From NCBI RefSeq assembly GCF_901538265.1, contig NZ_LR593886.1:8391738-8455737 (forward strand): a DNA stretch of 64,000 nucleotides. Direction: 5' to 3'. Shown here in pieces: positions 1-8,717 of the stretch (the first letter of the stretch is position 1; each line of letters starts with the position of its first letter). The translations under genes and the position numbers were made by a program. Under the pieces are notes generated by a model. That model ran no database searches, was not told where the DNA came from, and saw only the letters and a list, made by a program, of their open reading frames with translations. The DNA comes from Gemmata massiliana. GTDB taxonomy: Bacteria; Planctomycetota; Planctomycetia; Gemmatales; Gemmataceae.

Positions 1-129
1 CCCGGCACGACCCCGGACGTGCTCGGCGTGCTGACGCTCGGGAGCTTCCGCGTGGTGATGCGGGCCAAGCCCGAAGCCCCGCCGGTATCGATCAACACCA
101 AGACCCGCCGGAAGACCGCGAAGAAATAA
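1..129 (+). CDS. 3' end of an unknown protein (partial)
   Basis: An open frame runs from the first base to a TAA at 127-129 and gives the last 42 residues of a protein that begins outside the window. The tail is basic (ends TRRKTAKK) and has no motif I can name. Codon use is GC-rich like its neighbours. It lies just upstream of, and in the same direction as, the MATE transporter gene, so the two could be co-transcribed. The call as coding rests only on the open frame reaching the window edge. Confidence 0.4.
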   Translation, partial: PGTTPDVLGVLTLGSFRVVMRAKPEAPPVSINTKTRRKTAKK

Positions 130-192
130 TGAACGTACCCCAGCGCCGTGCTCGCAACGGCGTCCCGCAGCCCGCCTCCCTATGATGTGGGA

Positions 193-1617
193 ATGCTCAG
201 TCCCACAGCACCCCCGGACACACTGTCGCGCCCGCTCTGGCGGCAGGTACTGGCACTCGCTCTCCCCGCACTCGCACAGCAGTACCTCCACCTTGTGGTC
301 CAGCTCTCGGACCAGTTCCTCGCGGGGCGGTTCGAGCTGCCCGATCCGAACCAGCGCCCCGTTTACCTCTCCGCACTAAACACCGCCGGTTACCTCTACT
401 GGTTCGTATCGAGCTACACCGTCCTGGTGAGTGTGGGGAGCACCGCGCTCGTCGCGCGGTTCGTCGGGGCCAAAGATTGGGCACTGGCTCAACACGCGAC
501 CGGCCAGTCGGTGGTGCTCGCGGTGGTGTTCGGGTTGCTCGGTACCGTGGCCGCGCTCTTGGGGCTACCGAGCCTCATCGAAGCGCTGAAACTTACCGGC
601 GATGCGGCCCACCTGTGCGTCGAGTTCCTCACGCCACTGGCGGTGCTGCTCGCGTTCCAAATCACGGAATCGGCGTGCGCTGCGTGCTTGGCTGGAGCGG
701 GGGACACGCGCACCGGTCTCAAGGTACTTGGGTTGGTCGCCGTCCTCAATGTGCCGCTCGCGTGGGGACTGTGTTTCGGTGTCGGTCCCATCCGAGGAAT
801 CGGCTTCGTCGGGATCGCACTCGGCACCGGGATCAGCCACGTCATCGGGTGCGTCCTGTTGCTCGTGATCCTCGCACGCGGAAAATCGGGTCTGAAACTG
901 CGCCTTGCGAATCTCGTCCCGGCCCCCGGCTTAATCCGCCGATTGTTGCGCGTGAGTGTGCCGGCCGCGATCGACAGCCTGTCGGCCGCGTTCTGTCAGT
1001 TGTGGTTCCTCAGTCTGGTAAACAGCCTGGGCGATACGGCCGCGTCCGCACACGGCATCGCACTGAAGTGGGAGGCGCTCGGCTTTCTGTCTGGGGCGGC
1101 ATTCGGAACCGCAGCGATGGCCCTCGTGGGCCAGAACCTCGGCGCGCGAACACCGGACCGCGCGGCGCGAAGCGGATGGACCGCCTACGCTCTCGGTGGC
1201 GGTGTAATGTCCTTTATGGGTCTGCTATTCGTGCTGCTCGCGGAACACATGTTTCGCCTGTTCTGCCCCGACCCAAGTTTGCAGCCCATTGTTGATACGG
1301 GCGTACCGGCGCTGCGATTGATCGCGTGCGCAATGCCGGCACTGGCGTCGCAGATCATCTTCACGGCCGCTCTGCGTGGGGCTGGTGATTCGCGCGTCCC
1401 GGTGCTGTTCAGTTGGTTCGGGTTCCTGTGCGTGCGGATTCCGCTCGCGCACCTCCTCACTGCCCCGCAAGTCAACCTGGGTTCACTCGGGACGATCCCC
1501 GGGTACGACCTCGGGCTGTTAGGGGCCTGGGTCGCGATGTGCTCCGACCTGTGGGTGCGCGGAACGTTCTTCGCGATCCGGTTCGCCGGTGGGAAGTGGA
1601 AGAAAGTGGAAGTGTGA
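193..1617 (+). CDS. MATE family multidrug/toxin efflux transporter
   Basis: Integral membrane antiporter of about 474 residues, the usual size for MATE proteins, with about twelve hydrophobic segments spread over the whole length in two similar halves. The opening LALPALAQQYLHLVVQLSDQ is the typical MATE N-terminus (LALP, then a helix with a D/Q pair), and the C-terminal half contains GAGDSRVP, the counterpart of GAGDTRTG in the first half, as expected of the pseudo-symmetric fold. Family members export cationic drugs or metabolites using a Na+ or H+ gradient; the substrate here is unknown. I chose the ATG at 193 because the family similarity starts right after it. An in-frame GTG at 148 would add 15 unconserved residues. 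Confidence 0.9.
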   Translation: MLSPTAPPDTLSRPLWRQVLALALPALAQQYLHLVVQLSDQFLAGRFELPDPNQRPVYLSALNTAGYLYWFVSSYTVLVSVGSTALVARFVGAKDWALAQHATGQSVVLAVVFGLLGTVAALLGLPSLIEALKLTGDAAHLCVEFLTPLAVLLAFQITESACAACLAGAGDTRTGLKVLGLVAVLNVPLAWGLCFGVGPIRGIGFVGIALGTGISHVIGCVLLLVILARGKSGLKLRLANLVPAPGLIRRLLRVSVPAAIDSLSAAFCQLWFLSLVNSLGDTAASAHGIALKWEALGFLSGAAFGTAAMALVGQNLGARTPDRAARSGWTAYALGGGVMSFMGLLFVLLAEHMFRLFCPDPSLQPIVDTGVPALRLIACAMPALASQIIFTAALRGAGDSRVPVLFSWFGFLCVRIPLAHLLTAPQVNLGSLGTIPGYDLGLLGAWVAMCSDLWVRGTFFAIRFAGGKWKKVEV

Positions 1618-1649
1618 GTAACGGTCTGGACCGGGCGATCCGAATGAAA

Positions 1650-2120
1650 TTACTGGCTCGCGCCCGCTCGCGAGACGACTGGCCAGGTCGCTTCAAAGCC
1701 CCACTCGATCACATCGCAGTGCAGGCAGAACCCCCACCGGCCGCCACCCAAATCGTCGCAGTCGAAGCCGATCACGTCCCACGGCGGGTCGAGCGGCTTT
1801 TGCTCGTCCGGGTAGGACTCCACGTAGGTGAGTCGGGCATCTCCGAACACTGCGTAGGTGTGAACTTGTGGCCCCGCCCACGGAACAAGGTGGAGGCGAA
1901 CGATGCCGGGCGACACGGTGAACTCCACGACACCGTGAACGGCCCGGTTCTCGTACAGAAATGTCTCGATTGTGGTTGCCAACACTTGCTCTCCGGTGCT
2001 TCCGACGAGTGGTCGGTGGATACGGACTGGAACCGCACTCGGACCGCGTGCGGTCACCACTGGCTTACGCCAACTCGTCTCGCACGCGGAAACCCAGTTC
2101 AACTGGGTTATGCCCTCCAT
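1650..2120 (-). CDS. hypothetical protein, 156 aa
   Basis: I do not recognise this protein. The frame has a normal amino acid mix with several aromatic and acidic residues, unlike the Arg/Pro-rich shadow frames around it. It has no signal peptide or membrane segment. The C-terminal part carries a run of Asp/Gly (FDCDDLGGG) followed by FCLHCDVIEW, so four cysteines lie within a short stretch and might bind a metal; that is a guess. It converges on the MATE gene with only about 30 bases between stops and lies downstream of the nucleoside deaminase. No convincing Shine-Dalgarno sequence was found, so the start is uncertain. Confidence 0.5.
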   Translation of the reverse strand: MEGITQLNWVSACETSWRKPVVTARGPSAVPVRIHRPLVGSTGEQVLATTIETFLYENRAVHGVVEFTVSPGIVRLHLVPWAGPQVHTYAVFGDARLTYVESYPDEQKPLDPPWDVIGFDCDDLGGGRWGFCLHCDVIEWGFEATWPVVSRAGASQ

Positions 2121-2178
2121 GTAAGTATCAACTCATTTGCAACAATCCACCATTTGATTAGCCGAATCCGGCGAACGA

Positions 2179-2979
2179 TTATTCGGCCGGGGCGGGCAGG
2201 TTACACGCCCGTTTGAAGTCGGCAAGCGTGCGGGCGTTCCGGGTCCGATCGTCGTCGGTGGTCACCAGATCCTTCTCGGTCGTGCTCTGGAGGAGTTGAG
2301 CGCCCCGCGCGAGCAACGGTTCCGATTGGTCCAGCACGTTGATCAGATCAGTCCCCCCGGCAACTAACTCCTGAACCCGTGCGAGGAGGTCGGTGTGTAA
2401 CTGCCGAACCCCACAGACAAGGGCGGAGTCCGCACCGGAGAGCGCCACCGACTCCCGGACTGATTCCCGGCTCGAGAAGAATTTCTTCTTCGTCTCCTCG
2501 TAGAACCCGTCGTACTTCTTGTCCGGGATGATGTAGGCGATCCGCTTCATGTACGCGATGAGGAGCGTGCAGGCGCACATCGCGCACGGGTCGAAGGCGT
2601 TGTACAGCGAGCACCCGACCCGCAGGAAATCGCCGAGCTGTCCGCCTTTGGCCATGAACAGCGACGAGCGGTAGTAATCCTCCACGGTCACGCCCGCACC
2701 CCGCGGGCGTTTCCGGCGCAACCGCTCGTGGGCGGCGCGGACGACCACCTGCTCCGCGTGCTGGAGCGGGTTTTCGTCCGCGTGGATCGAGTTCCGACCG
2801 ACCGCCAGAACCTCACCGTCGGTGTTGTCGATCACGCAGCAGTGGACGTTCAGCCCCGCAAAGTGTGTCGGCGGGGCGCCGGTCCGCGCCGGGATCGGGC
2901 GGTCGAAGAGGAAGTGCGTTCGGGCCAGCAGGCCCAGCGTCGCGATCGCGTCCCGTTCCGTTCGGAGCTGCTCGTCCAT
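2179..2979 (-). CDS. CMP/dCMP-type nucleoside deaminase family protein
   Basis: Cytidine/deoxycytidylate deaminase superfamily, 266 residues. The zinc site is visible: HAE at residues 74-76 (zinc ligand His and catalytic Glu) and PCAMC at 131-135 (two zinc-binding Cys). The spacing of about 55 residues between motifs is longer than in tRNA adenosine deaminases (about 30), and there is a C-terminal region of over 100 residues, so this is a larger deaminase of uncertain substrate rather than a TadA. A GAGGTC ribosome binding site precedes the ATG. A 50-base gap separates it from the EEP gene upstream, which reads the same way. No phage or toxin context is visible. Confidence 0.85.
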   Translation of the reverse strand: MDEQLRTERDAIATLGLLARTHFLFDRPIPARTGAPPTHFAGLNVHCCVIDNTDGEVLAVGRNSIHADENPLQHAEQVVVRAAHERLRRKRPRGAGVTVEDYYRSSLFMAKGGQLGDFLRVGCSLYNAFDPCAMCACTLLIAYMKRIAYIIPDKKYDGFYEETKKKFFSSRESVRESVALSGADSALVCGVRQLHTDLLARVQELVAGGTDLINVLDQSEPLLARGAQLLQSTTEKDLVTTDDDRTRNARTLADFKRACNLPAPAE

Positions 2980-3030
2980 ACGTCGACCTCGGTTCGGTGG
3001 TGAGTCGTTTTCAAAGGGAGCCGGTGCGCG

Positions 3031-4029
3031 TCAGTACTTGAGAACGCACGCGAGCGGGAGGTGGTCCGACACCCCGGAGTCGTGGAACGTGTTCCCGGTG
3101 TACAGCCGATTCGGGCGGGGGATCATCTTCGAGTTGGCCGGGGTGAACAGTTGGAAATCGAACGCCACGGCCTCGGTGGAGTCCGCCTTCCAGCGGAAGT
3201 TCGCGTCGTCGAGCAGGCCCGGCGAGACGATGATGTGATCGATCGCCTCCCACTTGTTGTCGAACACGTATGTCCCCTTGCCCGCGTTCACGAGGGGCCA
3301 GACGGTGTCGTAGAGTTGCCCATCAGTCAGACCGGTCGAACTGCTTCCGGCACGCAGGTGCGTTTTGACGGATTCATCGGCCGGGGTGTCGTTCAGATCA
3401 CCCATCACGATGAAGTCGGCCGCGGGGTCGAGTTTGAGCAAGGCGTCAAGGCGCTTCCGCAGCGTCTTCGCGGCCGTGGCCCGCTGCGCCGGTACGTTCC
3501 CGCGCGACGGCCAGTGGTTCATGAACACGGTGAACCGCTTTCCGTCCTTATCGAACTCCACCTCCACGATGTCGCGTGTCTTGTCCGCGTCGACGAAATG
3601 GAACCCCTCGAAGACGGCTTTCACCTGTTTGGCGTCGTACAGAACGGCGCAGTCGATCCCACGATCGCTCGGCGAGTCCTTGTGAACGATCCGGTAGTCC
3701 CGGCCGAGCGGCGCGAGTTCCTTCACCAGATCCTTGAGTACGGCCCGGTTCTCGATCTCACACAACCCGAGAACGTCCGGCCCCTTCCCGTCGTTCATCT
3801 TGGTCAGCACGCGGGCGAGGTTCTTCAGGTGCGTCTTGTACCGTTCCTCTGTGTATTTCTTGGCAGCGGTCGGGGTGAATTCCTCGTCCCCGTCCACCTC
3901 CGGATCGTCGACGGTGTCGAACAAGTTCTCGACGTTCCACGAGACGACGTACAACTCACCGGCCCGTGCGGGGGCGGTGAACAGGGCCACGGCCGCAGTG
4001 AACATCAACATCCTGGTAATCGTCATCAT
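3031..4029 (-). CDS. exported endonuclease/exonuclease/phosphatase (EEP) family protein
   Basis: DNase I-like fold, 332 residues. The family motifs occur in order: SWNVENLFD near the N-terminus, GLCEIEN (metal-binding Glu), MNHWPSR, VMGDLND (catalytic Asp/Asn), IDHIIV, and the terminal SDHLPL. The first 22 residues (TRMLMFTAAVALFTAPARA) form a signal peptide, so it acts outside the cytoplasm, probably hydrolysing phosphodiesters in nucleic acid or another substrate. The frame opens further upstream, but a GGAGAAAG site sits directly before the ATG at 4029, and the longer version would overlap the cytochrome-like gene. It lies 34 bases behind that exported protein and may be co-transcribed with it. 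Confidence 0.88.
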   Translation of the reverse strand: MMTITRMLMFTAAVALFTAPARAGELYVVSWNVENLFDTVDDPEVDGDEEFTPTAAKKYTEERYKTHLKNLARVLTKMNDGKGPDVLGLCEIENRAVLKDLVKELAPLGRDYRIVHKDSPSDRGIDCAVLYDAKQVKAVFEGFHFVDADKTRDIVEVEFDKDGKRFTVFMNHWPSRGNVPAQRATAAKTLRKRLDALLKLDPAADFIVMGDLNDTPADESVKTHLRAGSSSTGLTDGQLYDTVWPLVNAGKGTYVFDNKWEAIDHIIVSPGLLDDANFRWKADSTEAVAFDFQLFTPANSKMIPRPNRLYTGNTFHDSGVSDHLPLACVLKY

Positions 4030-4063
4030 CTTTCTCCGCGAGAAAATTGGGGAATGGGCCGCA

Positions 4064-5530
4064 TCAATCTCGTTTCGTTCCGTCACGCTCGAGGTGGGGA
4101 AGCGGTTTGAGTCCCGGCAGCGCATCGGCCTTGAGTTTGGCCGCGCCTCGCTTCTCCAACCGCTCGATAACGGGTTTCTGCGTTCGCAGGTGCTGGTAGA
4201 AGTTGCGGATGCCGGCCGGGATCTGGAGTGAATAGTCCGTCGTCACGAACAACTTGTCCGCGTCGCGTTCCAGGTGGCTGTTGGGCCGGAGGGTGCGGAA
4301 GAACCGGCCGAACTCCGCTATCGGGTACCCGGTCGGATCGGTGGTCGTGAGCAACCCGGTTTCCATCGGCAGCCCGGACTCGTCGCTCAGCGGGAGCGGC
4401 TTCGCGTAGGTTGCGGCCCGGCCGTGACACGAGATGCAGGACGAGACCGGGTTATCGACCGGGCCGTTTAACCGGCCGCCTAGCCCGAAGTGCCGCAAGT
4501 AGGCTTTCGCTCCATACTCGTGCCCCGGCTTCTCGATCAGGTCCGCGTTCAACCGCGTTTCTTTCAGCTTCGGGTTCGTGAACGCGCCCTTCTTCTTGAA
4601 GTCGTCGCACACTTCATCGTCGTCGCCCCAACTCAGGCCGACGAACGCCAGCCGGTCCCACACGCTGGCCCCGGGCGCGCCCCCGTCGTAAACGAACGTG
4701 CCGAAGATCCACCCGCTCCGGGCCGCGACACGCGAGTCTTTCACCGCCACGTCGAGTTGCAGCAACCGTACCGTCCGGTCCACACGCGGCGGGGCGTAGC
4801 TCGCGGCGTCCTTGTAGGTGTTCGCGGTCCACTCCAGCGAGCCGTTCAGATAAGGCACCTCCGTAACCGGAGCCGCGGTGAACAGCAACTTGAAGCTGAC
4901 CGTGTGGTCCGGGAACGTGGCCCGCGTCGGGTCCGGGTACTCCTCGGACGTGTCCCACACCTGACCGAGCGTGTACCCGCCGCGGTCGTTCACCATCCCG
5001 ACCGCCCAGTTCTGGGAAGTCGACGTCTGGAGCGTGTGAAGCTCGAACGGCCGCGATCGGCGCTCCCGCGTGAGCCCGTGATGGTACTCGCGGCCCGCGC
5101 CCGCCTTGTTCTTGTCACTGTCGTCGTGCATCCACGGCGCGTGGTACCACTTCCGCTTCGGGTTGTCCTGTCCGCGGAAATCGACGTCCTTGTTACCCTC
5201 CAGGCAGTACGCCAGAACCGCACGCAGGTACTTTTCCGGCTCGGCGGCGTAGTCGATCGTTTCCCACGGGAAGCGTTCGGTGGGGTTGTAGAACTCGGGG
5301 TAGTCCTGGCTCAGCCGGAACGTTTGAGCCCCCGCGGGTGGCGGATGGGCCGGATCGAAACTGCGGAACCGCGCCCCCGTGGGGCAATCGGGGACGCACG
5401 GCCGGAGTTCCTTATCCTTGGCCGCCTGTTGCCGGAGCGGTTTCTGGCCGCCCGGTTCCTCGGCGAGAGCGAATCCCGCGGAGACGACTAGCACCAGCCC
5501 CAAAGCCCGAACACGTGTCGAAACCCACAT
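4064..5530 (-). CDS. exported cytochrome c-like protein with one CxxCH haem site
   Basis: A 488-residue protein with an N-terminal signal peptide (hydrophobic residues 8-22, cleavage after ALA). A single CISCH motif at residues 365-369 (Cys365, Cys368, His369) marks a c-type haem site in the C-terminal third. The long N-terminal part is rich in Trp, Tyr and Asp and I cannot assign it to a named family. It probably resides in the periplasm or paryphoplasm and carries or accepts electrons. Planctomycetes have many such large haem proteins. Followed by the EEP gene at 34 bases. Confidence 0.75.
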   Translation of the reverse strand: MWVSTRVRALGLVLVVSAGFALAEEPGGQKPLRQQAAKDKELRPCVPDCPTGARFRSFDPAHPPPAGAQTFRLSQDYPEFYNPTERFPWETIDYAAEPEKYLRAVLAYCLEGNKDVDFRGQDNPKRKWYHAPWMHDDSDKNKAGAGREYHHGLTRERRSRPFELHTLQTSTSQNWAVGMVNDRGGYTLGQVWDTSEEYPDPTRATFPDHTVSFKLLFTAAPVTEVPYLNGSLEWTANTYKDAASYAPPRVDRTVRLLQLDVAVKDSRVAARSGWIFGTFVYDGGAPGASVWDRLAFVGLSWGDDDEVCDDFKKKGAFTNPKLKETRLNADLIEKPGHEYGAKAYLRHFGLGGRLNGPVDNPVSSCISCHGRAATYAKPLPLSDESGLPMETGLLTTTDPTGYPIAEFGRFFRTLRPNSHLERDADKLFVTTDYSLQIPAGIRNFYQHLRTQKPVIERLEKRGAAKLKADALPGLKPLPHLERDGTKRD

Positions 5531-5591
5531 CTGTTGGCACTCCTTGTGATCTCAGTTGTTTTTTGCTCGGCCGCGGACGAACAGTGTGCCG

Positions 5592-6545
5592 TCACGGGCG
5601 CGTGATGCTCCATCGCGTCGGCCCGCCCTTCGGTAGCCCGTCGCAGAGCAGGAGCACGTCGTAGGTTCGCCCCTCCGCTTTCAGCACGGCGAGCCCTTCC
5701 GGTTTGGCCGCGCCCAAGTTCGAGAACTCCCCGAGTAGTTCGGGGACCGTGCCGTTCTCCCCGAGCGGGAGGTGATCGGTTCCGTCCCAGAAGTAAATGC
5801 GGTACGTGGAGTCGCCGTCGCCGACCGGTCCGGCCAGAATCAGGAACCCGTCGTCCACCGTGGTGAGATCCCGAATGCCACGACCGCCGAGCCGAATGTA
5901 GCGCACCTGCGCCGAGCCGATCGGGTTGTCCCAGGTACACGACAAGACGGGCACCCACGCGCCCCGGAGCACCGGCCCCCGGAAGCCGAAATGGAGCCGC
6001 CCGTCCTTGATCGCGAGCCCCTCAATATCGATGCCGTTTTCCTTGCTAGCAACCGCGCGGAACGGCCCCAATACGGGGTGCGCGTCGAGCGCCGAGGTGA
6101 GTGTCTTCGGCCCCTCTACGGCCCCTACAGTGCCGTCCGCGTTGAGTTTGAAACGGAAGAATTGTTCGCGCGACTTCTTGCCCTTCACCTCACCGAGCAC
6201 GCCGTCTTCCACTTTCCGCGTCGCGCAGTGTGACCCGGTCACGTAGACGGTGCCACTCGCCCGGTCAACTCCCACGGCTTCCAGATCCACCTCATCGTCC
6301 CCGGCCGGCAACGTGACCGATCCGGCCGCCACGAACCCCTCTCCGTCCCGCTTCAACAACTGAACCGTCGTCGGCTTCTTCATCTCATCGGAGACGATCG
6401 CGAGAAAATCACCGGCGCCGTTCACCCCGCTAACGGACGTTTGGGGCTTCGGCTTGCCGGAGAACAGTTCGCCCGTGAAGTTCACGGGCGTGCCGTGAAC
6501 CGCACGGCCGTTCGGGGCGGTCAGTACCAGTGTGACAGTTTCCAC
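5592..6545 (-). CDS. DUF3616 domain-containing protein
   Basis: A 317-residue protein that matches the DUF3616 family over its whole length. Features seen: an early GAGDFLAIVSDE segment, a DLEAVGVD stretch, the GIDIEGLAI strand, and RDLTTVDDGFLILAGP, consistent with a repeated beta-strand (propeller-like) fold of the esterase-like/phytase-like group. Biochemical role unknown. It has no signal peptide. The start is a GTG preceded by an AAGAGGG ribosome binding site. It lies 61 bases upstream of the cytochrome-like gene in the same direction and just past the terminator-like hairpin of the protease cassette. Confidence 0.8.
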   Translation of the reverse strand: METVTLVLTAPNGRAVHGTPVNFTGELFSGKPKPQTSVSGVNGAGDFLAIVSDEMKKPTTVQLLKRDGEGFVAAGSVTLPAGDDEVDLEAVGVDRASGTVYVTGSHCATRKVEDGVLGEVKGKKSREQFFRFKLNADGTVGAVEGPKTLTSALDAHPVLGPFRAVASKENGIDIEGLAIKDGRLHFGFRGPVLRGAWVPVLSCTWDNPIGSAQVRYIRLGGRGIRDLTTVDDGFLILAGPVGDGDSTYRIYFWDGTDHLPLGENGTVPELLGEFSNLGAAKPEGLAVLKAEGRTYDVLLLCDGLPKGGPTRWSITRP

Positions 6546-6620
6546 AATACCCTCTTGGTGTTTTGACGGTCGGTGAAGAAGCCAGCCCTTCGTTCGATAC
6601 CGGACGCGGTTAGAACAACG

Positions 6621-6652
6621 CCCCGCGCCCGACGAAACGTTCGGGCACGGGG
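6621..6652 (-). terminator. hairpin terminator after the protease cassette
   Basis: A 12-bp stem with one mismatch (6621-6632 against 6641-6652, 8-base loop), GC-rich at its base. On the minus strand it is followed by GTTGTTC, a short T-rich stretch. It lies about 25 bases beyond the stop of the last protease gene and before the DUF3616 gene, where a terminator for the cassette is expected. Inferred from shape only. Confidence 0.5.
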
Positions 6653-6675
6653 AGCAATTCCGATGAACCGCACGG

Positions 6676-8358
6676 TTACTCGGCCGGAAGGACGTCAGCG
6701 CCCGACTGGAGCAGGCGGTTTACCGGTGTGTGCCCGTTCGTGTAACCAGTCGCCGCAACCGGGGCCGCGGCCGGCTCACTCGCGACCGATACCCCACTGG
6801 CACTGACGTTGATCGTCACCTGCGACGAGCTGATCGCGATCGTGATCCCGGCCCCGGCAGGAGCCGATTCCGCGGCCCCGGCACTCGCTTCCGAGGGCGG
6901 TGCGGACGGGACCAGTCGGGAGATGATGTGGCGCAGGTTCGGCCGGTTGCCGATCCGCTGGGTGCGCGGGCGCCCGGGTGCGTCCTGTTGAGGTGAACCC
7001 GTTGCGCGGAGGAGCGTCCGGGCGACCGCCGGGGTGAGTAGCGGGCGGTTGCGGGCGCGGAGCACGCCCTGAGCGCACCCGAGAACCCCGACCACGATGG
7101 GCGACGCGCTCGACGTGCCGCTGAACGTGTCCGTGTACCACCGGTCGCGGTCGGACCCGCCTTGCAGGTTCCCGTACCCGGTGCTGGTCACTTCCCGACC
7201 CCAACCCTGAACATCGACGCGCGCCCCGTAGTTCGAGAAATCGAGGCGCGAGCGGTCCGGGCCGTGGTCGCGCCCGTGGGTTCCGGGCGGCGGGGCGCCG
7301 GCCCCGACCAGAACCGCACCGGACGTCGGGTTATTGGGGTTGAACGGGTTCCGCCACGATGCAGGAAACCCCACGCCGGGGGTGTTGTAAATGGCCGCGT
7401 CCAAGTTCCGCGCACCGTTCCCGGCGGCCTCAACCACGATCACGCCGCGTGCGACCGCGTAGCGAATCGCCGCCAGGTCGTCGGGCCACCACTCGACGGC
7501 AATGTACCCGTCCTGGCCGACCCCACTGCCGCCCGGCCCGCGCCGGTGGATCTCCAAGAGCATGATGTCGCCGGGCCGGAGCCGGTCGGCCGCCATGCGG
7601 ATGACGCGGGCCGTCGGCAGCGTGGCAAACGATGCGGCCATCACCCGCGCGTCCGGGCAGATACCTTCAATTCCGAACCCGTTCCGGTCGCCGCTAATCT
7701 CGCCGAGCACCGCGGTACCGTGGTCGTCGTCGGAGATGCCGGTGCCGATCACCACGCCACCCTGGTTCACGCGCAGGTCTTCGTGGTTGAACCGCCAGCC
7801 CCACTCGCAGTCGATGATGTTCACGCCCGCGCCGCGGCCTCCGCTGAGCGTCCAGGCGTACCGCGCGTCCACTCCGCCCGGAGCGGCGTTCAAATAGAGT
7901 TGCCGGGCCGTGAAGTTCGGAGTGGTCGCCGGGGGTTCCTCTTCCGAAGGGGCCATTTCCGCCAACACTTCGAGGTCGATCGCAACGGGCGGTTCGCCGG
8001 GCGGCTTCACGTAGGCGCCGGTCACTCCGTCCAGACCGCGGAGCTGGTCGGCAAGCGCCTCCAGATCCTCGTTCGGCGCGGAAACGTGGTAGAAGGTCGC
8101 CATGTCCGCGCCGGTCGCGTCCGGGAACTCCAGCGCGCGTTCCCGGATCAGATCCTCGGACACGCCGAACAGCGGTTCGATGGTGATGCCCGGGCCGGAC
8201 AGAGCTTCCGCGAGTCCACTGACGTCGGCTCCCGCGCGCGACACGACTCCTTCAGCGGTCATGCGCAGTTCCACCGCGGCATCGGCCACGAGGATCAGTT
8301 CGGCCCGCCCGGGGCCGGTGGACGGGGTCGGATGGGTCGAGTGCTTCTTACGGGCCAT
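6676..8358 (-). CDS. subtilisin-like S8 serine protease with N-terminal prodomain
   Basis: Peptidase S8 of about 560 residues. The catalytic triad is visible: Asp183 in NIIDCEWG, His213 in DDHGTAVLG and Ser416 in SGTSSASP, with the oxyanion Asn314 in EAAGNG. Residues about 15-120 look like an inhibitor-9-type prodomain (ATFYHVSAPNEDLEALADQL, then GVTGAYVKP). The C-terminal tail after residue 470 is Ala/Pro/Ser-rich with a short repeated strand pattern. No signal peptide is present; the N-terminus is basic and hydrophilic (MARKKHSTHP), so it is predicted to be cytosolic unless exported in another way. A GAGGAGG ribosome binding site precedes the ATG at 8358 and overlaps the stop of the small gene before it, which suggests translational coupling. 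Confidence 0.88.
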   Translation of the reverse strand: MARKKHSTHPTPSTGPGRAELILVADAAVELRMTAEGVVSRAGADVSGLAEALSGPGITIEPLFGVSEDLIRERALEFPDATGADMATFYHVSAPNEDLEALADQLRGLDGVTGAYVKPPGEPPVAIDLEVLAEMAPSEEEPPATTPNFTARQLYLNAAPGGVDARYAWTLSGGRGAGVNIIDCEWGWRFNHEDLRVNQGGVVIGTGISDDDHGTAVLGEISGDRNGFGIEGICPDARVMAASFATLPTARVIRMAADRLRPGDIMLLEIHRRGPGGSGVGQDGYIAVEWWPDDLAAIRYAVARGVIVVEAAGNGARNLDAAIYNTPGVGFPASWRNPFNPNNPTSGAVLVGAGAPPPGTHGRDHGPDRSRLDFSNYGARVDVQGWGREVTSTGYGNLQGGSDRDRWYTDTFSGTSSASPIVVGVLGCAQGVLRARNRPLLTPAVARTLLRATGSPQQDAPGRPRTQRIGNRPNLRHIISRLVPSAPPSEASAGAAESAPAGAGITIAISSSQVTINVSASGVSVASEPAAAPVAATGYTNGHTPVNRLLQSGADVLPAE

Positions 8359-8368
8359 TGGTGCCTCC

Positions 8369-8632
8369 TCAGAGAGTGCCGGTCGATGGGGGGCCGTCGA
8401 CCGATTTGGGGTACGCCGCCACAACAGCGAGGTTCGTGCGCAATCGGGTGCAGATGTCGTCCGCGGACGCATCGGGCACGTCGGCGAAAAACTGGCCGGC
8501 GAGGTCGGATTCCGTCGTTCCCGGGTGCAGTGGTTCCAGGGTTACGCCAACGCTGACCGCGATCTGGGCGAGTTGGTCGTCCCGGGCCGTACCTCGGGCG
8601 CCCACCGGTGCCAAATGGACGGTGATGAACAT
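8369..8632 (-). CDS. small inhibitor-9/prodomain-like protein, 87 aa
   Basis: A small soluble protein whose strand-helix-strand pattern (FITVHLAP; a helix around DQLAQIAVSV; QFFADVP; a helix around DDICTRLRTN; ending VVAAYPKS) resembles the beta-alpha-beta subtilisin prodomain fold (inhibitor I9). It has no signal peptide. A GAGGAG site lies at the right distance from the ATG, and its stop lies only 10 bases before the start of the S8 protease, so the two are almost certainly made together. A plausible role is a chaperone or inhibitor acting in trans on the neighbouring protease. The fold is my inference from pattern, since sequence similarity in this family is weak. Confidence 0.65.
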   Translation of the reverse strand: MFITVHLAPVGARGTARDDQLAQIAVSVGVTLEPLHPGTTESDLAGQFFADVPDASADDICTRLRTNLAVVAAYPKSVDGPPSTGTL

Positions 8633-8717
8633 GGCGCTCCTCGCCGCAGAGAATCTGGTGCGCTTGGGTGCGAACCGCGCTGCGGGGCGGTGAGCGGCCG
8701 CCCCACAGCGGTCCGGG

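Noticed and set aside
2179..2979. tRNA adenosine deaminase TadA
   Set aside because: The zinc motifs are about 55 residues apart and the protein is 266 residues with a long C-terminal region, unlike TadA.
7162..8556. 464-codon rightward frame opposite the other S8 protease
   Set aside because: Shadow frame; composition atypical and it conflicts with a well-supported operon.
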